From: Stropharia rugosoannulata
Lineage: Eukaryota > Basidiomycota > Agaricomycetes > Agaricales > Strophariaceae
Assembly: GCA_028532985.1 (NCBI GenBank)
Contig: JANCIK010000009.1
Coordinates: 2,170,001-2,234,000, forward strand
Direction: 5' to 3'
Length of the DNA: 64,000 bases
Shown here: piece by piece, positions 1 to 11,300 of the stretch
Layout: each line of letters starts with the position of its first letter
Position numbering within the stretch: the first letter of the stretch is position 1
Translations under genes and position numbers: made by a program
Notes under the pieces: model-generated
Told to the model about the DNA's origin: nothing
The model's input: only the letters and a program-made list of their open reading frames with translations
Database searches by the model: none

Positions 1-271
1 GTTAATGCCACCCAGTACTCAATACAAGTCCGCTTCAGTCCGAAAGCTGATCATGGATTGTAGATTCGTACTAAAAGACGCGATCACGTGGTTATGTTGC
101 AATGCATTTCCGCCTGTTAAGGTAAGTAACTGTGCTGTGGGGCGTCTCCTTCAGGCCTCGTCGACCTCTTCCTTGCCCCTTTCCCGTATTCCACGCGTAT
201 ACACCCTCTAACAAATTCTACACATCAAGTATACCAGTATTATCTGCTGGACGACACTATTTCTCCAAAAG

Positions 272-2719
272 ATGATGTTGTCGACGACAGATGTCACATA
301 CGAACTCCAGAACTTGCGGACAAACCTATTCCTCGACGAAACAGAGGATACTTGGGAGAAGATTGGAAAGGCGATATCAGCACTGAAGAAGATTTGTGAC
401 AACGGTGGCTACGATGCAAACTCGTCGGAGATTGTTGCTGCGCTTCGCTCAGCGCATAGGCCTATTGTCAACGCCATGAATTCTGAAAGGACACGGCTTT
501 CCCTCATTCCACTGGAGTTATTCAACTCCCTGGCATCCGTTATGGGAACAGATTTTGAACAATTATTTCCATTATTTATGCAACCCATTCTTACACTATG
601 CACCCGCACGAATAAAGTGGTACTGAATCGGGCTCGCGCGTGTATATTTTCCATCATAGAAGGCTGTCAATCGGCAGCTCTCCTCACCTACTTTCTGCAA
701 AACATCAAGGACAAGTCTAATACTCTCAAAGTAGTCGCAAGCGAAGGTACGCTGGCCTGTTTGAATTCTTGCAATCCACCCGATTTGGAGAAGGAGTCAA
801 GAGCTACAGAGATCGAAGCCATTATCCGTGCCACCGCCCGCGATGCCCACCCAGACGTCAGAAAAATAAGCCGGAAACTTTTCGAAAGCTATCAAATCCT
901 GCTACCTACTCGCGTGAGCAAGTAAGTACCATCATATTGCCCAACTTTTAGTACTAATGTTACTACAAGCTTTACAGCTCCTCTCAGTCCTACTACGAGG
1001 AAATATCTTGACATCAAGGCTGCTCCGCTACTCTGCAAGACGGCTTCTAGTGCACGGTCTGCAGTTCCGCCCAGAGCTCCAATTAAACAGGAGCTGAAAA
1101 CTTCCAAGCCTTCCAATTCAACCTCCACGACATCTACGAGACACGCCCCCAGTCGAAGTGTTTCCTCCGCTGTCTCTTCAACTACTATAAATAAAGCCCC
1201 TCAGCAGACAGCCGTTCCATTAACCAGAGTTAAAAGACAGGAATCAGTCGTTGTCCCCCTCGCGTCATATGCCCCTGTGCGTGCTGCCAAAGTTGTCACC
1301 GAGGCGCAGAACTCCTCCGGAACACAGACAGTGCCTACTGCTGCAAGGTTAGCGTCTGGACCTATGAGAGCAACCACATATCAGGAAGCGAAACGCCCCC
1401 TTCCGTCACAGCGTGGAACGACCGCATTAGTGCGTACTACATCGGTAGTCCCTTCAACAAGCGCCCATCGCGTTCAACTCAAAACAACTGCCACCGTTCC
1501 TGAGACTTCCGTAACGCAAGCTGGCTTTACAGGACCCAGGCGCGTACCGATGCCACCGCCCGCTACTGCGCCTGCGCCTGGTTCCTCAAAAGAGAAGGAA
1601 GGACAAAAGGTTCTACCTGCCAAACTAAGGAACGCTACTACTTCAAAGCCACGTTCAGCACTTGTACCGGCTGCACCAACGAAAAGTAAAGTTCCGGCCA
1701 AGGATCGTCTTCCTTCCACCCAGGCTTCTGAAAGCAGGTCGAGGCCACCGTCAACAACTCGATCTGCTGTGAGCAGCACGAACACAACTGCGGCGAATGC
1801 TGCTTCTGTGCGGCCTTTAGCTGTACCCAAAGCCAAACCTCAATGGGGTAGGCCAGCTGCACTAGCAAAGCCTCCTGCGGGTGCTCAGAAATCGGCTCCT
1901 GCTACTGCATTGGCTCGGAAGCCTTCAACTCGAATATTACCACGGGTGGCTGTACCACTGAGAAAGAGGCCCGTCACTCCTGCTATGGTAGCGTTGCCAC
2001 CGTCACCCACTCCCGGAGCCAACGTCGAGCCTTCGGGTAGTTCCATGGAGGAGGTCAGTGAGACCGAAAAGCAACCTCAAACCCAGAAGGACGAGGATGA
2101 TCAAGTAATTTCCTTGGGTCATCAAGAAGCAACCTCTGAACAGATTGTTCAGGAAGAACCAATTTTGCAGAACACTGAGAATGCCAATTTTGCAGCTACT
2201 GAAAGTGAGTTGGAACAATGTGGAGAGGTTGACAAAGACGGTCGCGTCTCTGCAAGTGAGGAAAATATTATCTCTGATGACTATGCCCCCGCCGTTTCGA
2301 GCGCCCCTGTAACAACACCTCAGACCCCTCAGGCTCTCCTCCCACTTCCTGTCTCTGAAACTGTATATGCAGCGAAGACACCTATCTCCGCTCTCCTCTC
2401 TTCAATCGAACGCGGCTTCACCTATTCACCCACCACCCCGGTTTCCCCTGCCGAACTGTACCTCCCGAACATTAATGGCGGCACGCCATATGTGCACCAG
2501 TCCCATTCAAATACGCATGAGCCCCGCCAACCATTTAACTATGCACTGCACGCTCCAGATGCAAACGGAATGTTTACTGGATTCGAGTACGACCACAAAA
2601 CGGAGGAGGACCTCGTTTGCGGTGAAATTGGCGTGATCAGGGTCAGCGATCACAATAAACTGTTTGCGCACATTGGCATGGACGACATGCGTCACGCCCT
2701 TTCTCAAATAAACCAATAA
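272..2719 (+). CDS. CLASP N-terminal (TOG-like) domain protein with long disordered tail
   Basis: Residues 1-216 read as an alpha-helical HEAT/TOG array resembling the CLASP N-terminal domain, which binds tubulin and stabilises microtubules at kinetochores, spindles and the cortex. Exon 1 is 272-921. The intron starts at 922 with GTAAGT and can end at 969 or 987; both keep the frame of exon 2, which runs to the TAA at 2717-2719. The product is about 793-799 aa. From about residue 220 on it is rich in Ser, Thr, Pro, Ala and basic residues, as in microtubule-lattice tails, and becomes more acidic near residues 480-550. Only one TOG-like unit is visible, so it is shorter than full Stu1/CLASP proteins. 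The start is the first of two adjacent ATGs. The domain call rests on recognition by eye. Confidence 0.8.
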
Positions 2720-3057
2720 CAAGATGGTAATAATAGACTTGGTTTGTGGGTATTCATTGATCTAGTGCTCAGTTTGCTTTGGTCATTACCTTTCGTTCGT
2801 TGTACTAGTCGTGTTGTCGTATTCCTCTTTGTTTTCCATGAATCGCATTTATTTATTATTACAGTCTTAGAGTGGTTACTGTGAGTTTATTTATGTCATG
2901 TAGCATATATTGCAGATCACATATATAAGCATATACATATACTCTAGGTTGTGCTATTTTACAACGCATCGTTAGTTATTGTGTTATCGTGTTATCAAGG
3001 CGTGTGGCTTCTAAGTGGCATTATGTTTCCCGTTTATGTAAGTAAATCTACCCCAAA
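2720..3057. other. Convergent 3' intergenic region
   Basis: This 338-bp A+T-rich stretch lies between two converging stop codons. It probably holds the two 3' UTRs. I see no further gene or repeat in it. Confidence 0.6.
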
Positions 3058-4591
3058 TTACCAGAATCGGATACTGATGGGTTCTTTGCCTTCTACTAAT
3101 CTTCTATGAACAACATTACTGGTGAAAGAGGACCACTGCAGATGACAGTGTATGAGTATCTTGTAAGGACTCGTGCCAATCTATGAACATACCCCATTCC
3201 CAATAAAAACTGCAGACTGACGACCAATATCCATGTCAACTGCAACGCTCACCTCCGTCTGTTCTGCTGTCAGGTGCAAATCTCTGCTGGTTACGATATA
3301 CCTCCATCCATCCCGACGTAGGGTGTGCTTTAGGGCGTCAAGCCAAGGTGTACCGTCATTCGACATAATGTACAAGACTTTCAGATTTCTCGACTCGCCA
3401 CCACTCTCCTGATACTCTTGTCGCGCAGTACGGACTTTCGCCGCGATAGCATCCGGTGAAGGCAAACAGCGCTCCAAGAAGAGCTCTTCGTTCTCTGGGG
3501 TATTGCGCCCAGCCTGTATGCTGACTCCTGGTGGGGCCGGAGGCGGGTCGAACTTGTCCGGCAAGAATGGCAGTAAATTCCAGTTGTAAAACGTGTCGTT
3601 CATTGCCGCGTGCTCGAGGCATGCCTCCTTGAAGTCCCCGCGGCGCACATGAATAGCGAGGACACGAGCAAAAGGATCGTGTGCGCGGCCCCGCCCGAGT
3701 GAGAAGAGCGCCTTGTTGGCCTCCACAGCAGAGGCAACTATAGGGGAGGTACGAAGTAGACGCGACACTGGGGATTCTTTAAACAAGTTCCATAAAGACA
3801 TACTCCGCGGTCCGCTCCAAAACCATATGTCGAAGGTCTCCGGGAAAGGGTCCTCCGATGATGGCGGGGCTTGCACCTCTATGCAGCGCTCGGGGGCAGT
3901 AGCAAGAAGCGCACGCCACGTCTCGAGAATTTCGGCGCCGTCCGCGTCTTTGAGCGCTAGCTTGACTTGCCGAGTGTTTATAATGCGACGCTCGTTCTTC
4001 GGGCAGACAAGATCGAAGTACTCCTCCGAAACGGAGCGGGGCGCAGGATCGCTGTGGTCCCATGGCGCACCTGCGGATGGACCAGCTATCAGCGCGTTTA
4101 GCGGCGTTGTCGGCCGTGAAATGTTGTCTGCGATCCGCCATGGATAATGTACCCTCTCCCAGATGAAGTCATGGAAGACATACGCGCGGCCCGACGCGTG
4201 TGCGAGCCATGTATTGAACAGCCTACGTAAAACCAAATTTTCAGGCACGTCCGATAAGCGATAAAGGCATTGAAAGCACGCACATATCGTTCAGTTTGTT
4301 GTTCCACCCCGCCTGATGCACCCTCGAATTGTGGAAAAGTACATAGCGTCCCGATCTTCCCTCTGGATATGGCAAGTCCGGATTGTGTTGTGGCAGACGT
4401 CGCACCCACTCCCTCAGCGCGGTATAGTCTGGTGGCGCGTTGCGTTGGGCGGTGAACGGCGTACTTGATAAGGCGAAGTCATAAGCGTACTTGATTTTCC
4501 GCTGAATTTGCACACGGTACATAACGGAGAAGAAGAAAAAGAAGAAAATAATCCATAGACGAGGGCGGGTGGGACGCGCTATGCCTCCCAT
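3058..4591 (-). CDS. O-fucosyltransferase-like type II membrane protein
   Basis: Three exons (4284-4591, 4223-4283 intron; 3193-4222; intron 3136-3192; 3058-3135) give 471 aa. A hydrophobic stretch at about residues 12-28 after a short basic N-terminus looks like a Golgi/ER signal anchor. The family signs are GRYVLF and GWNNKLND in exon 1, HVRRGDF near the middle (the Arg-rich donor-binding loop of GT-B fucosyltransferases), and FIGNGWSSFTSN across the last intron. Fungal members are annotated as GDP-fucose protein O-fucosyltransferase-like; substrates are mostly unknown. The first intron rejoins an ATG codon (AT|G) and the last falls after a Gly codon. The gene converges on the CLASP-domain gene with 338 bp between stops. 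The start ATG sits in a good context (GCGCCATGG). Confidence 0.8.
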
Positions 4592-6272
4592 GGCGCAGGC
4601 ACGTTGCTTGAGCTGCCTGGTACCGGTGAGGGGTTGTTAGAGGTGGCGGACCCGCAAAGAGGCAGAAGCGCTCCGGGGGACGGAAGATTGGTAAAGACAT
4701 CAGGAAAAATCACGCTATAAGTATGCGTATACAAATTCGGGTTTGTCAGATTTGCTTTGAGCATTCCCAAGGTTTTCTCTTATCCTGGTCTCGATATTCT
4801 GCTTCAACTGTCTCCGTAAATGCACCGCTTGCTCGTTGGCCACTAGTACCAGGTCCATAGGGCTATTCTAATGATTGGCGCCCACAGATTTAGAACAGCC
4901 GTCAGCATTGTTAATTAAAAGTCCAACAGGATGAAAGCTGAAAGGACCAAGAAGGTTGTTTGAAGCTGATTAAAGATCGAAGAAACGCAGGACCGGCGAA
5001 AGTGCAGCCTGCTATGGAATTTTTGAAGTTCTCACCCGTGAGTTTCAGACAGCGAGTTTCAGACCGCAAAATATGACCGTTATCTGTGATCATATCATGC
5101 TGACGATCAACATGGTTCACTCATATTGCGCGATGCGTTGGCATTCTTTGGCATTGTGAATTCATTCTTGACTCGAACGGTGTCGGAGGGTGTCGGCCAA
5201 CCAGCAGCAGTTCAGTGTCCAATCGGAGTCACTGGCAGTTTATTAAGTTTGTTACCGAGATGGCCACCATTGTTAAGTGGAAGGTTCAGAACAATCAGAT
5301 CCGTACTGAGCTGAGACTGAGCGCAGTAGTGGCGTGCGAATGGGATTGTACTGGCTTAACAAGAACAATTCGTAGTACTACTTCATGAAGTTTGTACTAA
5401 TACATATGTAATGTCCACGCGAAACCCAATGGCAAATCATGGTGGACCGGGATCCATTTCCCCAATGCGTCACTGAGTGCTCACGATGGGCCCTACCATC
5501 CCCATCCAAAGCTTCGAATTTGCCGTAACGGCACCAGAGTGAATGATGCGTATGCACTACTTACTTCTTTTTTTTTTTTTGGTTAGGTAGTATGCACTAC
5601 TTACGAAACTCCAGTACTTCAGCCTACCTCTATTAACGATTATTTTAAGTCTACGGGCCTTTGTCTTATTTCGAGATATTGCGGCCTTCAAACGCCTCTC
5701 AGCAATACGTTATGACTTGAAAGTGAGGCGTTCTAATTTTTTGGAATGCGGACGTTTAATTCAAATTGCAATATTCGCTACCTTTTGTAGCTCTATAAAT
5801 CTTCAAATAATATCTCAGTTGAAGTATTAGCGATGTTTTGATTACTATAACTAACCGGTTACAAGAATGATTTTGTTTGACATGCCTAAGTTGTGCTAGT
5901 AGGCCTTGGTGATCTTTGGATGGTAATGAATGCATTGAGAGTGTTCGGTGGTCGCTGATTTAAATACGAAAGCTTCTGCCGCACTTATATACCATTGTTT
6001 ACGACTTGTCTCTCGATCACCATATTGTGGGGAATCCTTGCCGGCCTCGGTACCGGAATCGCGTCCAACATCCTAAGTAGTGGTAACTGCAGCTTCCATT
6101 CTTGTTATTGCTTACGATGAAAGGGCCGCCGTTCCGTCGCCTCAGACCGTACTGAAAGATTTCACAAGAATTAAATAATTATTTGGCGCAGATTGGGCGC
6201 TGAGTAACTAATTAAGTCCACTTTGAAGTCGTATGATAGTTCAAATTCGATCTTTAAAAGGCTGCCTTCCAA
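4592..6272. other. Intergenic region without recognised gene
   Basis: About 1.7 kb upstream of the fucosyltransferase-like gene. The open frames here are short and resemble nothing I know. The part beyond about 5.5 kb carries mobile-element debris: a poly-T insertion flanked by a duplication, followed by a helicase relic. Confidence 0.5.
5550..5604. repeat. Poly-T insertion bounded by a perfect 15-bp direct repeat
   Basis: The 15-mer GTATGCACTACTTAC occurs at 5550-5564 and again at 5590-5604. Between them lie 25 bp that start TTC, continue with a run of T, and end GGTTAGGTA. A homopolymer tail inside a target-site duplication of this length is the usual footprint of target-primed reverse transcription, so this looks like a severely 5'-truncated retro-insertion lying on the minus strand. 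The short length means no element family can be named. Confidence 0.6.
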
Positions 6273-6655
6273 TTTGTCCGTTACGTGCCAAAAATCTACT
6301 TCGTCAAATTGTTGGAAGGTCATGATGCTGTTAATTTTGTATTTGTTGTATAAAGGCTTCAATCACACGACGACAACTTCAATTTACAGCAGCTTATGCT
6401 TTCACGGATTATAAAAGTCAAGGCCAAACTCTAAGAACAATAATCGTGGACACCAACAAATCATTTCCTTTAACATCTTTTCAGGTGTACGTTGCGTTAT
6501 CAAGGAGCAGAGGAAGGCAAAATATATGCTTACTTCGCGAATTCAACGAAAACCTTTTTGCAGAACACCCAAGCGAGGAACTAAGGCAAGAAATGATACA
6601 ATTACAGGAGCTCAGCAATCTAACAAAGACGAGAATTATGCGAGGAGAGCTATGA
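6273..6655 (+). pseudogene. Relic of Helitron/PIF1-type helicase C-terminus
   Basis: The frame ending at 6655 translates to a stretch holding AYAFTDYKSQGQTL, VYVALSRSRGR and LLREFNENLF, which are the conserved C-terminal motifs (V/VI region) of PIF1-family helicases carried by Helitron rolling-circle transposons. Upstream, a second frame (from 6273) reads YVPKIYFVKL and stops at 6351, so at least one frameshift separates the two halves. There is no N-terminal Walker A part, no Rep domain and no visible Helitron 3' end. It is a dead fragment of about 380 bp. A cellular PIF1 origin is less likely because of the 'AYAFTDYKSQGQ' form of the motif. Confidence 0.8.
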
Positions 6656-6707
6656 CGCACAAACCGCTTCCTATGTACTTCATACCTGCCTGTACCAGAT
6701 GAACTAA

Positions 6708-6743
6708 TTATCTTATCTTATTTTATCTTATTTTATCTTATCT
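6708..6743. repeat. TTATC/TTTTATC microsatellite
   Basis: Short tandem run of TTATC and TTTTATC units directly downstream of the helicase relic. It is imperfect, about 36 bp long. Confidence 0.7.
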
Positions 6744-6891
6744 CAACTTTATCAAACAGAGATTCATTGGTATCGTTACACTTTTTCCAAATTAGGAGGA
6801 CTTCCGACCTGGTGGGACCTTAGCTTTCAGCACGGTGAATCGCCTCGGCATCCATCCTAACACAAACTTCGCCTTATTAACCAGGCTCACG

Positions 6892-8256
6892 ATGAACATT
6901 ATTAACTCACATTCCTTGGATTGCACTCATTCAGGTATACAGTTGACATGCAGTGATTACGCGTCTCTTGCAGGGTACTGTCGGCCAGCACTGAAACAAC
7001 GACAGATTGCAACCGTCCTACGGCGTCCTTCGAAGACTGACCCACTTCTTCCCCTTGAGGACGAACATACCTTCCCATCGCCTCTGGTGCTTCCCGACGA
7101 TGATCTTGCTATCGACCCGAAATATCCTGCACAGAGTTTACAGAAATGGCATAGTTCGGAAGAACGAAATTTGGTGACTGATGAGCGAAGAAGAATTTAT
7201 GTAGTTCCTTCCCCGACAATTGGTGCTGATGTAGGCGTCATGAAGGAATGGTTCAAGCCTGCATCGTTGACAAAATCCGTCAGCAATGCTGAGTCTCCAC
7301 GGCCACCCAAACCAGCAGACGTTATGGAGTATCTTACTGCTTTCTATTATGGGATGGAAGTAAAGCTTTTGCCTCCTTCGACCCTTACGTTTGCCGCCTG
7401 GGATACTCTATCGCGCATGACTACAAAAGGTGCAAGAAGTAACTTGCGATACGTCGGACTGAATACTGCCTCGGAATGTATTCGCATTCGCACTCGCGCA
7501 GCCAAGGATCGAGTGTTTGCGAGGCAACTGAATCTGGACGACTTGCTGGATGCTGCTATTAGCATCCTCCCGAATGACGCGTATGCGCTTATTATGTTAG
7601 TCGATTATGACCTCTACGAAAGTCCTGAAGACCTGTTTGTGTGCGGCCGTGCATACGGAGCCAGTCGGGTAGCCGTCATTTCTTCTGCCAGATACAATCC
7701 GGATTTAGACTTGACGCAAGGGGTTGAACGAACTCACGCATGGCCAGCTTCGCATTGCGAAACATACGTCGTGGAAGCTTGCTGTAGGCAATCCGAGAAA
7801 CCCTTGAAGAAGAAAGTAAAAAGAACACATAGCTTGGGTGAATCCGCAAAACATTCCAATGAAACTCATGCAACTGGTGCAGTAGCCACAGCAGTTCTTG
7901 CGCACCAAATTTTACCTTCTTTCAATGCTTCCACGCCGATTACTGTTATCAATGGCTTATGGCTGGGTCGGGTCTGTCGCACAGCTGCTCACGAATTAGG
8001 TCATTGCTTCGGAATCGATCATTGCGTCTATTATGCCTGTTCCATGCAAGGAAGCTCATCAATACAAGAAGATGCACGACAGCCCCCATATGTCTGCCCT
8101 GTTGACTTAGCAAAAATACTGTCAGCTACTGGAGCAGATCCCGTTGAGCGCTATAATGCTCTTGCTTCTTTCTGTAAAAAACATTCTGGAGTGCACTTGT
8201 TCGATGCATTTCGAGCTTGGTTATTGGAAAGGCTGAAGTATCTGAAAACTGAATAG
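6892..8256 (+). CDS. Archaemetzincin-like zinc metallopeptidase
   Basis: This intronless gene encodes 454 aa when started at the first in-frame ATG (6892). The frame is open further upstream but has no ATG there. The active site HELGHCFGIDHC is followed by YYACSM and YVCPVDL, matching archaemetzincins (AMZ): HExxHxxGxxHC, a C-x4-C-x-M turn, and a downstream Cys pair. The first three His bind catalytic zinc, and Glu is the general base. In animal AMZ enzymes the last element is CxxC; here it reads C-P-V-D, so one structural-zinc Cys is replaced by Asp. A basic patch (KKKVKRTHS) lies at about residue 315. The single-exon structure is unusual among its intron-rich neighbours. It converges on the kelch gene with 86 bp between stops. 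Natural substrates of the family are unknown. Confidence 0.88.
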   Translation: MNIINSHSLDCTHSGIQLTCSDYASLAGYCRPALKQRQIATVLRRPSKTDPLLPLEDEHTFPSPLVLPDDDLAIDPKYPAQSLQKWHSSEERNLVTDERRRIYVVPSPTIGADVGVMKEWFKPASLTKSVSNAESPRPPKPADVMEYLTAFYYGMEVKLLPPSTLTFAAWDTLSRMTTKGARSNLRYVGLNTASECIRIRTRAAKDRVFARQLNLDDLLDAAISILPNDAYALIMLVDYDLYESPEDLFVCGRAYGASRVAVISSARYNPDLDLTQGVERTHAWPASHCETYVVEACCRQSEKPLKKKVKRTHSLGESAKHSNETHATGAVATAVLAHQILPSFNASTPITVINGLWLGRVCRTAAHELGHCFGIDHCVYYACSMQGSSSIQEDARQPPYVCPVDLAKILSATGADPVERYNALASFCKKHSGVHLFDAFRAWLLERLKYLKTE

Positions 8257-8342
8257 CAGGGCTCCGAAGTTCTCTCTTATGTAAAGATTATGAATTTGAT
8301 CTGCATTTGAAAAACTTGATAACATACTTAAATAACGGGCAA

Positions 8343-11300
8343 TTATCTGCGGTTTCGACTTGCTCCCACACCTGCAGTCCCGGGTGCACCGCCAGCTGCG
8401 CCTTGTCTCATTTCTTCTTCATCCAATCCTGCCTCTGCAAGGATCTTCTCTACTTCCTTTAATATTGGCTTATAGATCCCTGTTACAGAAAGATCGTTAC
8501 TATGTTGTGCTTGGTATTGGGCTGATGATAGCAGAAAGCAAACATACCATAGTGGTCCTCTGCTAGTTCAAACCCTTCCTTACGCAATTGTTTTCCTTTG
8601 TTTCCGGTATTTTCATGGGCCTTCTGTGTCCAGTATTCACCTGTACGGATATTTTATGAGCACTAGAACAGGAAAAAGTAAAGTAAAAACCAGTTGCGAC
8701 ATACGAGATCGCGCATAAAACATTGCAAGTGTCTCTCCCGGAAGCGGTGTGCTCATGATTTCCTCAGCTGAACGCGTAGTATCCTTAGAAACACCCATGA
8801 ACGCAGCAGCTTGGTTGCGTAAGTCACACTGCTATTGAAGAAGTGATAAGCAACTTGCTTCACGTATACATACATTACATGTGATTACCTCTCCAACTTG
8901 CTCAAGGATATTAATGTCATCTTCAACCTCTTGTGTCAGCCCGTTACCTTGCACTTCTGATTCTACGTTATGGAGAGAAACTTCATCAGCTGCGATCAAT
9001 ATCTCTTTATCGTAATGATTTGGTTCAATGTCTGTGGCTTCGTTGTCTTCGTCTTCGTCTTCGTCTTCGTCCTCGTCCTCGTCTTCGTCCTCATCTTCTT
9101 CTTCATCATCATTGTCGTCCTCATCACTGCTACTCTCTACTTGGCCATCCGGTATAACGATGTCGCTCTTCTTTAGGCACACGTAATGGTCCATTTTGTC
9201 GAGAGCTAGTGAATAGAAATCGTCCAACGTATATTCTCGGGACCCCCGCTCGTAAATACCGCCGTATCTGGTTTGATGAGCACACAAGAGGGATTATCAA
9301 TATAATATATAGAATACGTACATGTATAAGGTGTTGCGAAGAACAGCCAGCATTGCATTGTATCTGATGAGTGGGGCTGTGAGTAGAGGATCATCCGGAT
9401 CGGAGCTGTTGTCATGTGCAAGAGCAGATACATTGTGTTGAGGTGGCTGTTGAACTTTACTTGTCGTTGGAGATACCTAGGAAGTCTGTCAGAACTACAC
9501 CATGGCAACTTGGTACCTTGATATAGTTTACAATTTGTGTATCCTCTCCATCACTGTGATTGTCGGCTGGACCCTCACCTTCTTTGGCCTTCTTTTTCTT
9601 CTTTTTGTCATTTCTGGACCCTTTAACTTTAGGTTTCTTTAATGTCAAACTCGTCCATTTGCCTTTACCAGTGAGTTGATAGCCATATCTAAACACAAAT
9701 TGGTTTGCTTGAGTGGGTAATATTAATATCAAAGCAAACATGCTCACAGGTCGTTGTAGAACACGCTTTCGAGAACTTCTTCGCTGGGATCATCGTCTGT
9801 AACTCCTCCAAACATGATTCCAAGATTTCTTGTCTGCCACAAGGTCATCGTGCAACCGCTGCGAAGGCTGGGAGCATATGCATCCGATGACCGTTTGCGC
9901 TTCTCCCATTTAAAGCTTATAGTCGGTAATTTCGACGAGGCAGCCTTCACCTTTGATGAAGACTTTGGACCGTCAGTAGAACTCTTAGACGGGGCTTTCG
10001 TGGCAGTCTCGGATGCTGTTTCAGATGGTAGGGTTATCCTTCGAGGTTTGGAATAAGCATATACACCCACTGACATAGTACCGATAACTCACTTGAGCAG
10101 CCATGTGTCTTCCAGCATCACTCCAACCGGCCTCTTTCCTTTGGAATACTCTTTGGAATAACCGCCTAAAAGTTTTATTAGCGGATGATTTTGTTGATAA
10201 CAGTACGTACGTACCATGAAGAACAATACCTTCTGAACAGGATAAAAAGGAGAAACCACTTCGAGGTCTCCAATTGAATGTTAATTTAACTGTATGATGA
10301 TTATTTTTGTTTTTAAAAAAAAGACAACCTACGATGGCCTTGATTCGGTTTCTTTGAATTCAATTTGAGCCCATGTGTATTCCTGGGTGTCAAAAATCCA
10401 TAGGTCATTCAAGTAACGAGCTACACGTGAAGAATTAATAGGTCTCTAATTTGACGAGAGTCAAGAATACTTACTGACAATCCCTGGATCATAGAATCCG
10501 CCAAAGAGAACAATATAATGCTTCCATACTGCCATGCTGACTTACTTCGTCAAGGAGAACTTCTCCTAGATGACAACATTGAGAAAGGATACTCACCGAT
10601 GTCCAGAGCGCGCACTGGGTCGAATTTTGGTGTCTATACGGTCCCATTGATGTGAGATAATATCGAAACACCAGAAATCACGGTAATGATGGAACGTGTT
10701 CTGGTGCAACGACGAAAATTCACCACCTAATATCGCACATTAAAAATGAATCACGTCTACAACGCAGATAATCATCACCGAAAAGGAATAACTTGCCGCC
10801 TCCTGTGGGCGAAGCTACCACAGCATGCGCAGACCTCGGACCTGGGCAAGTTGGAGAGACGAACTTTCGCCACTCATCCTTTTCTGGGGGGCACAGGAAA
10901 AAAGCAGTGAGCCGTGCGTGAGTGCGTGAGAGTGCGTGAGAGTGCGTGAGTGATGCGTGAAAGTGCGTGAAGGTGCGTGAGGGTAAATGTGTGGTAAATA
11001 TGTGAGTGAATGGTGTGTGAGCGGTATAGTGGGTATTTCAGTTGATTATTCGTATGTCAATGCATCCAGTAAACACTTCAACATGTATTTCTAGATATAA
11101 ATGAATACCCTCAGTTACTCTACCTACTACTAAATCCCACGACGAGCACGACCACGCTTGGTGCCCCGACCAGGTCCGCGAGGTTTTGGTTTTGGTCTAG
11201 GTTTACTGGTGTCACTTTTAACACTCGGAAGCGGTGGGTTCTCAATGTAGGATGGCCCTCTCTATAGTATTATTGGATGGTAAATAAATGTCACGAGGAA

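Noticed and set aside
1474..1868. Minus-strand frames of 76-120 codons
   Set aside because: Opposite strand of the low-complexity tail of the CLASP-domain gene; no splice or family support.
3356..4147. Several overlapping frames on both strands
   Set aside because: Shadows of the GC-rich second exon of the fucosyltransferase-like gene, which alone carries family motifs.
8933..9176. Plus-strand Val/Phe- or Leu/Arg-rich open frames
   Set aside because: They are the reverse of the Asp/Glu run (GAC/GAA repeats) in exon 13 of the kelch gene.
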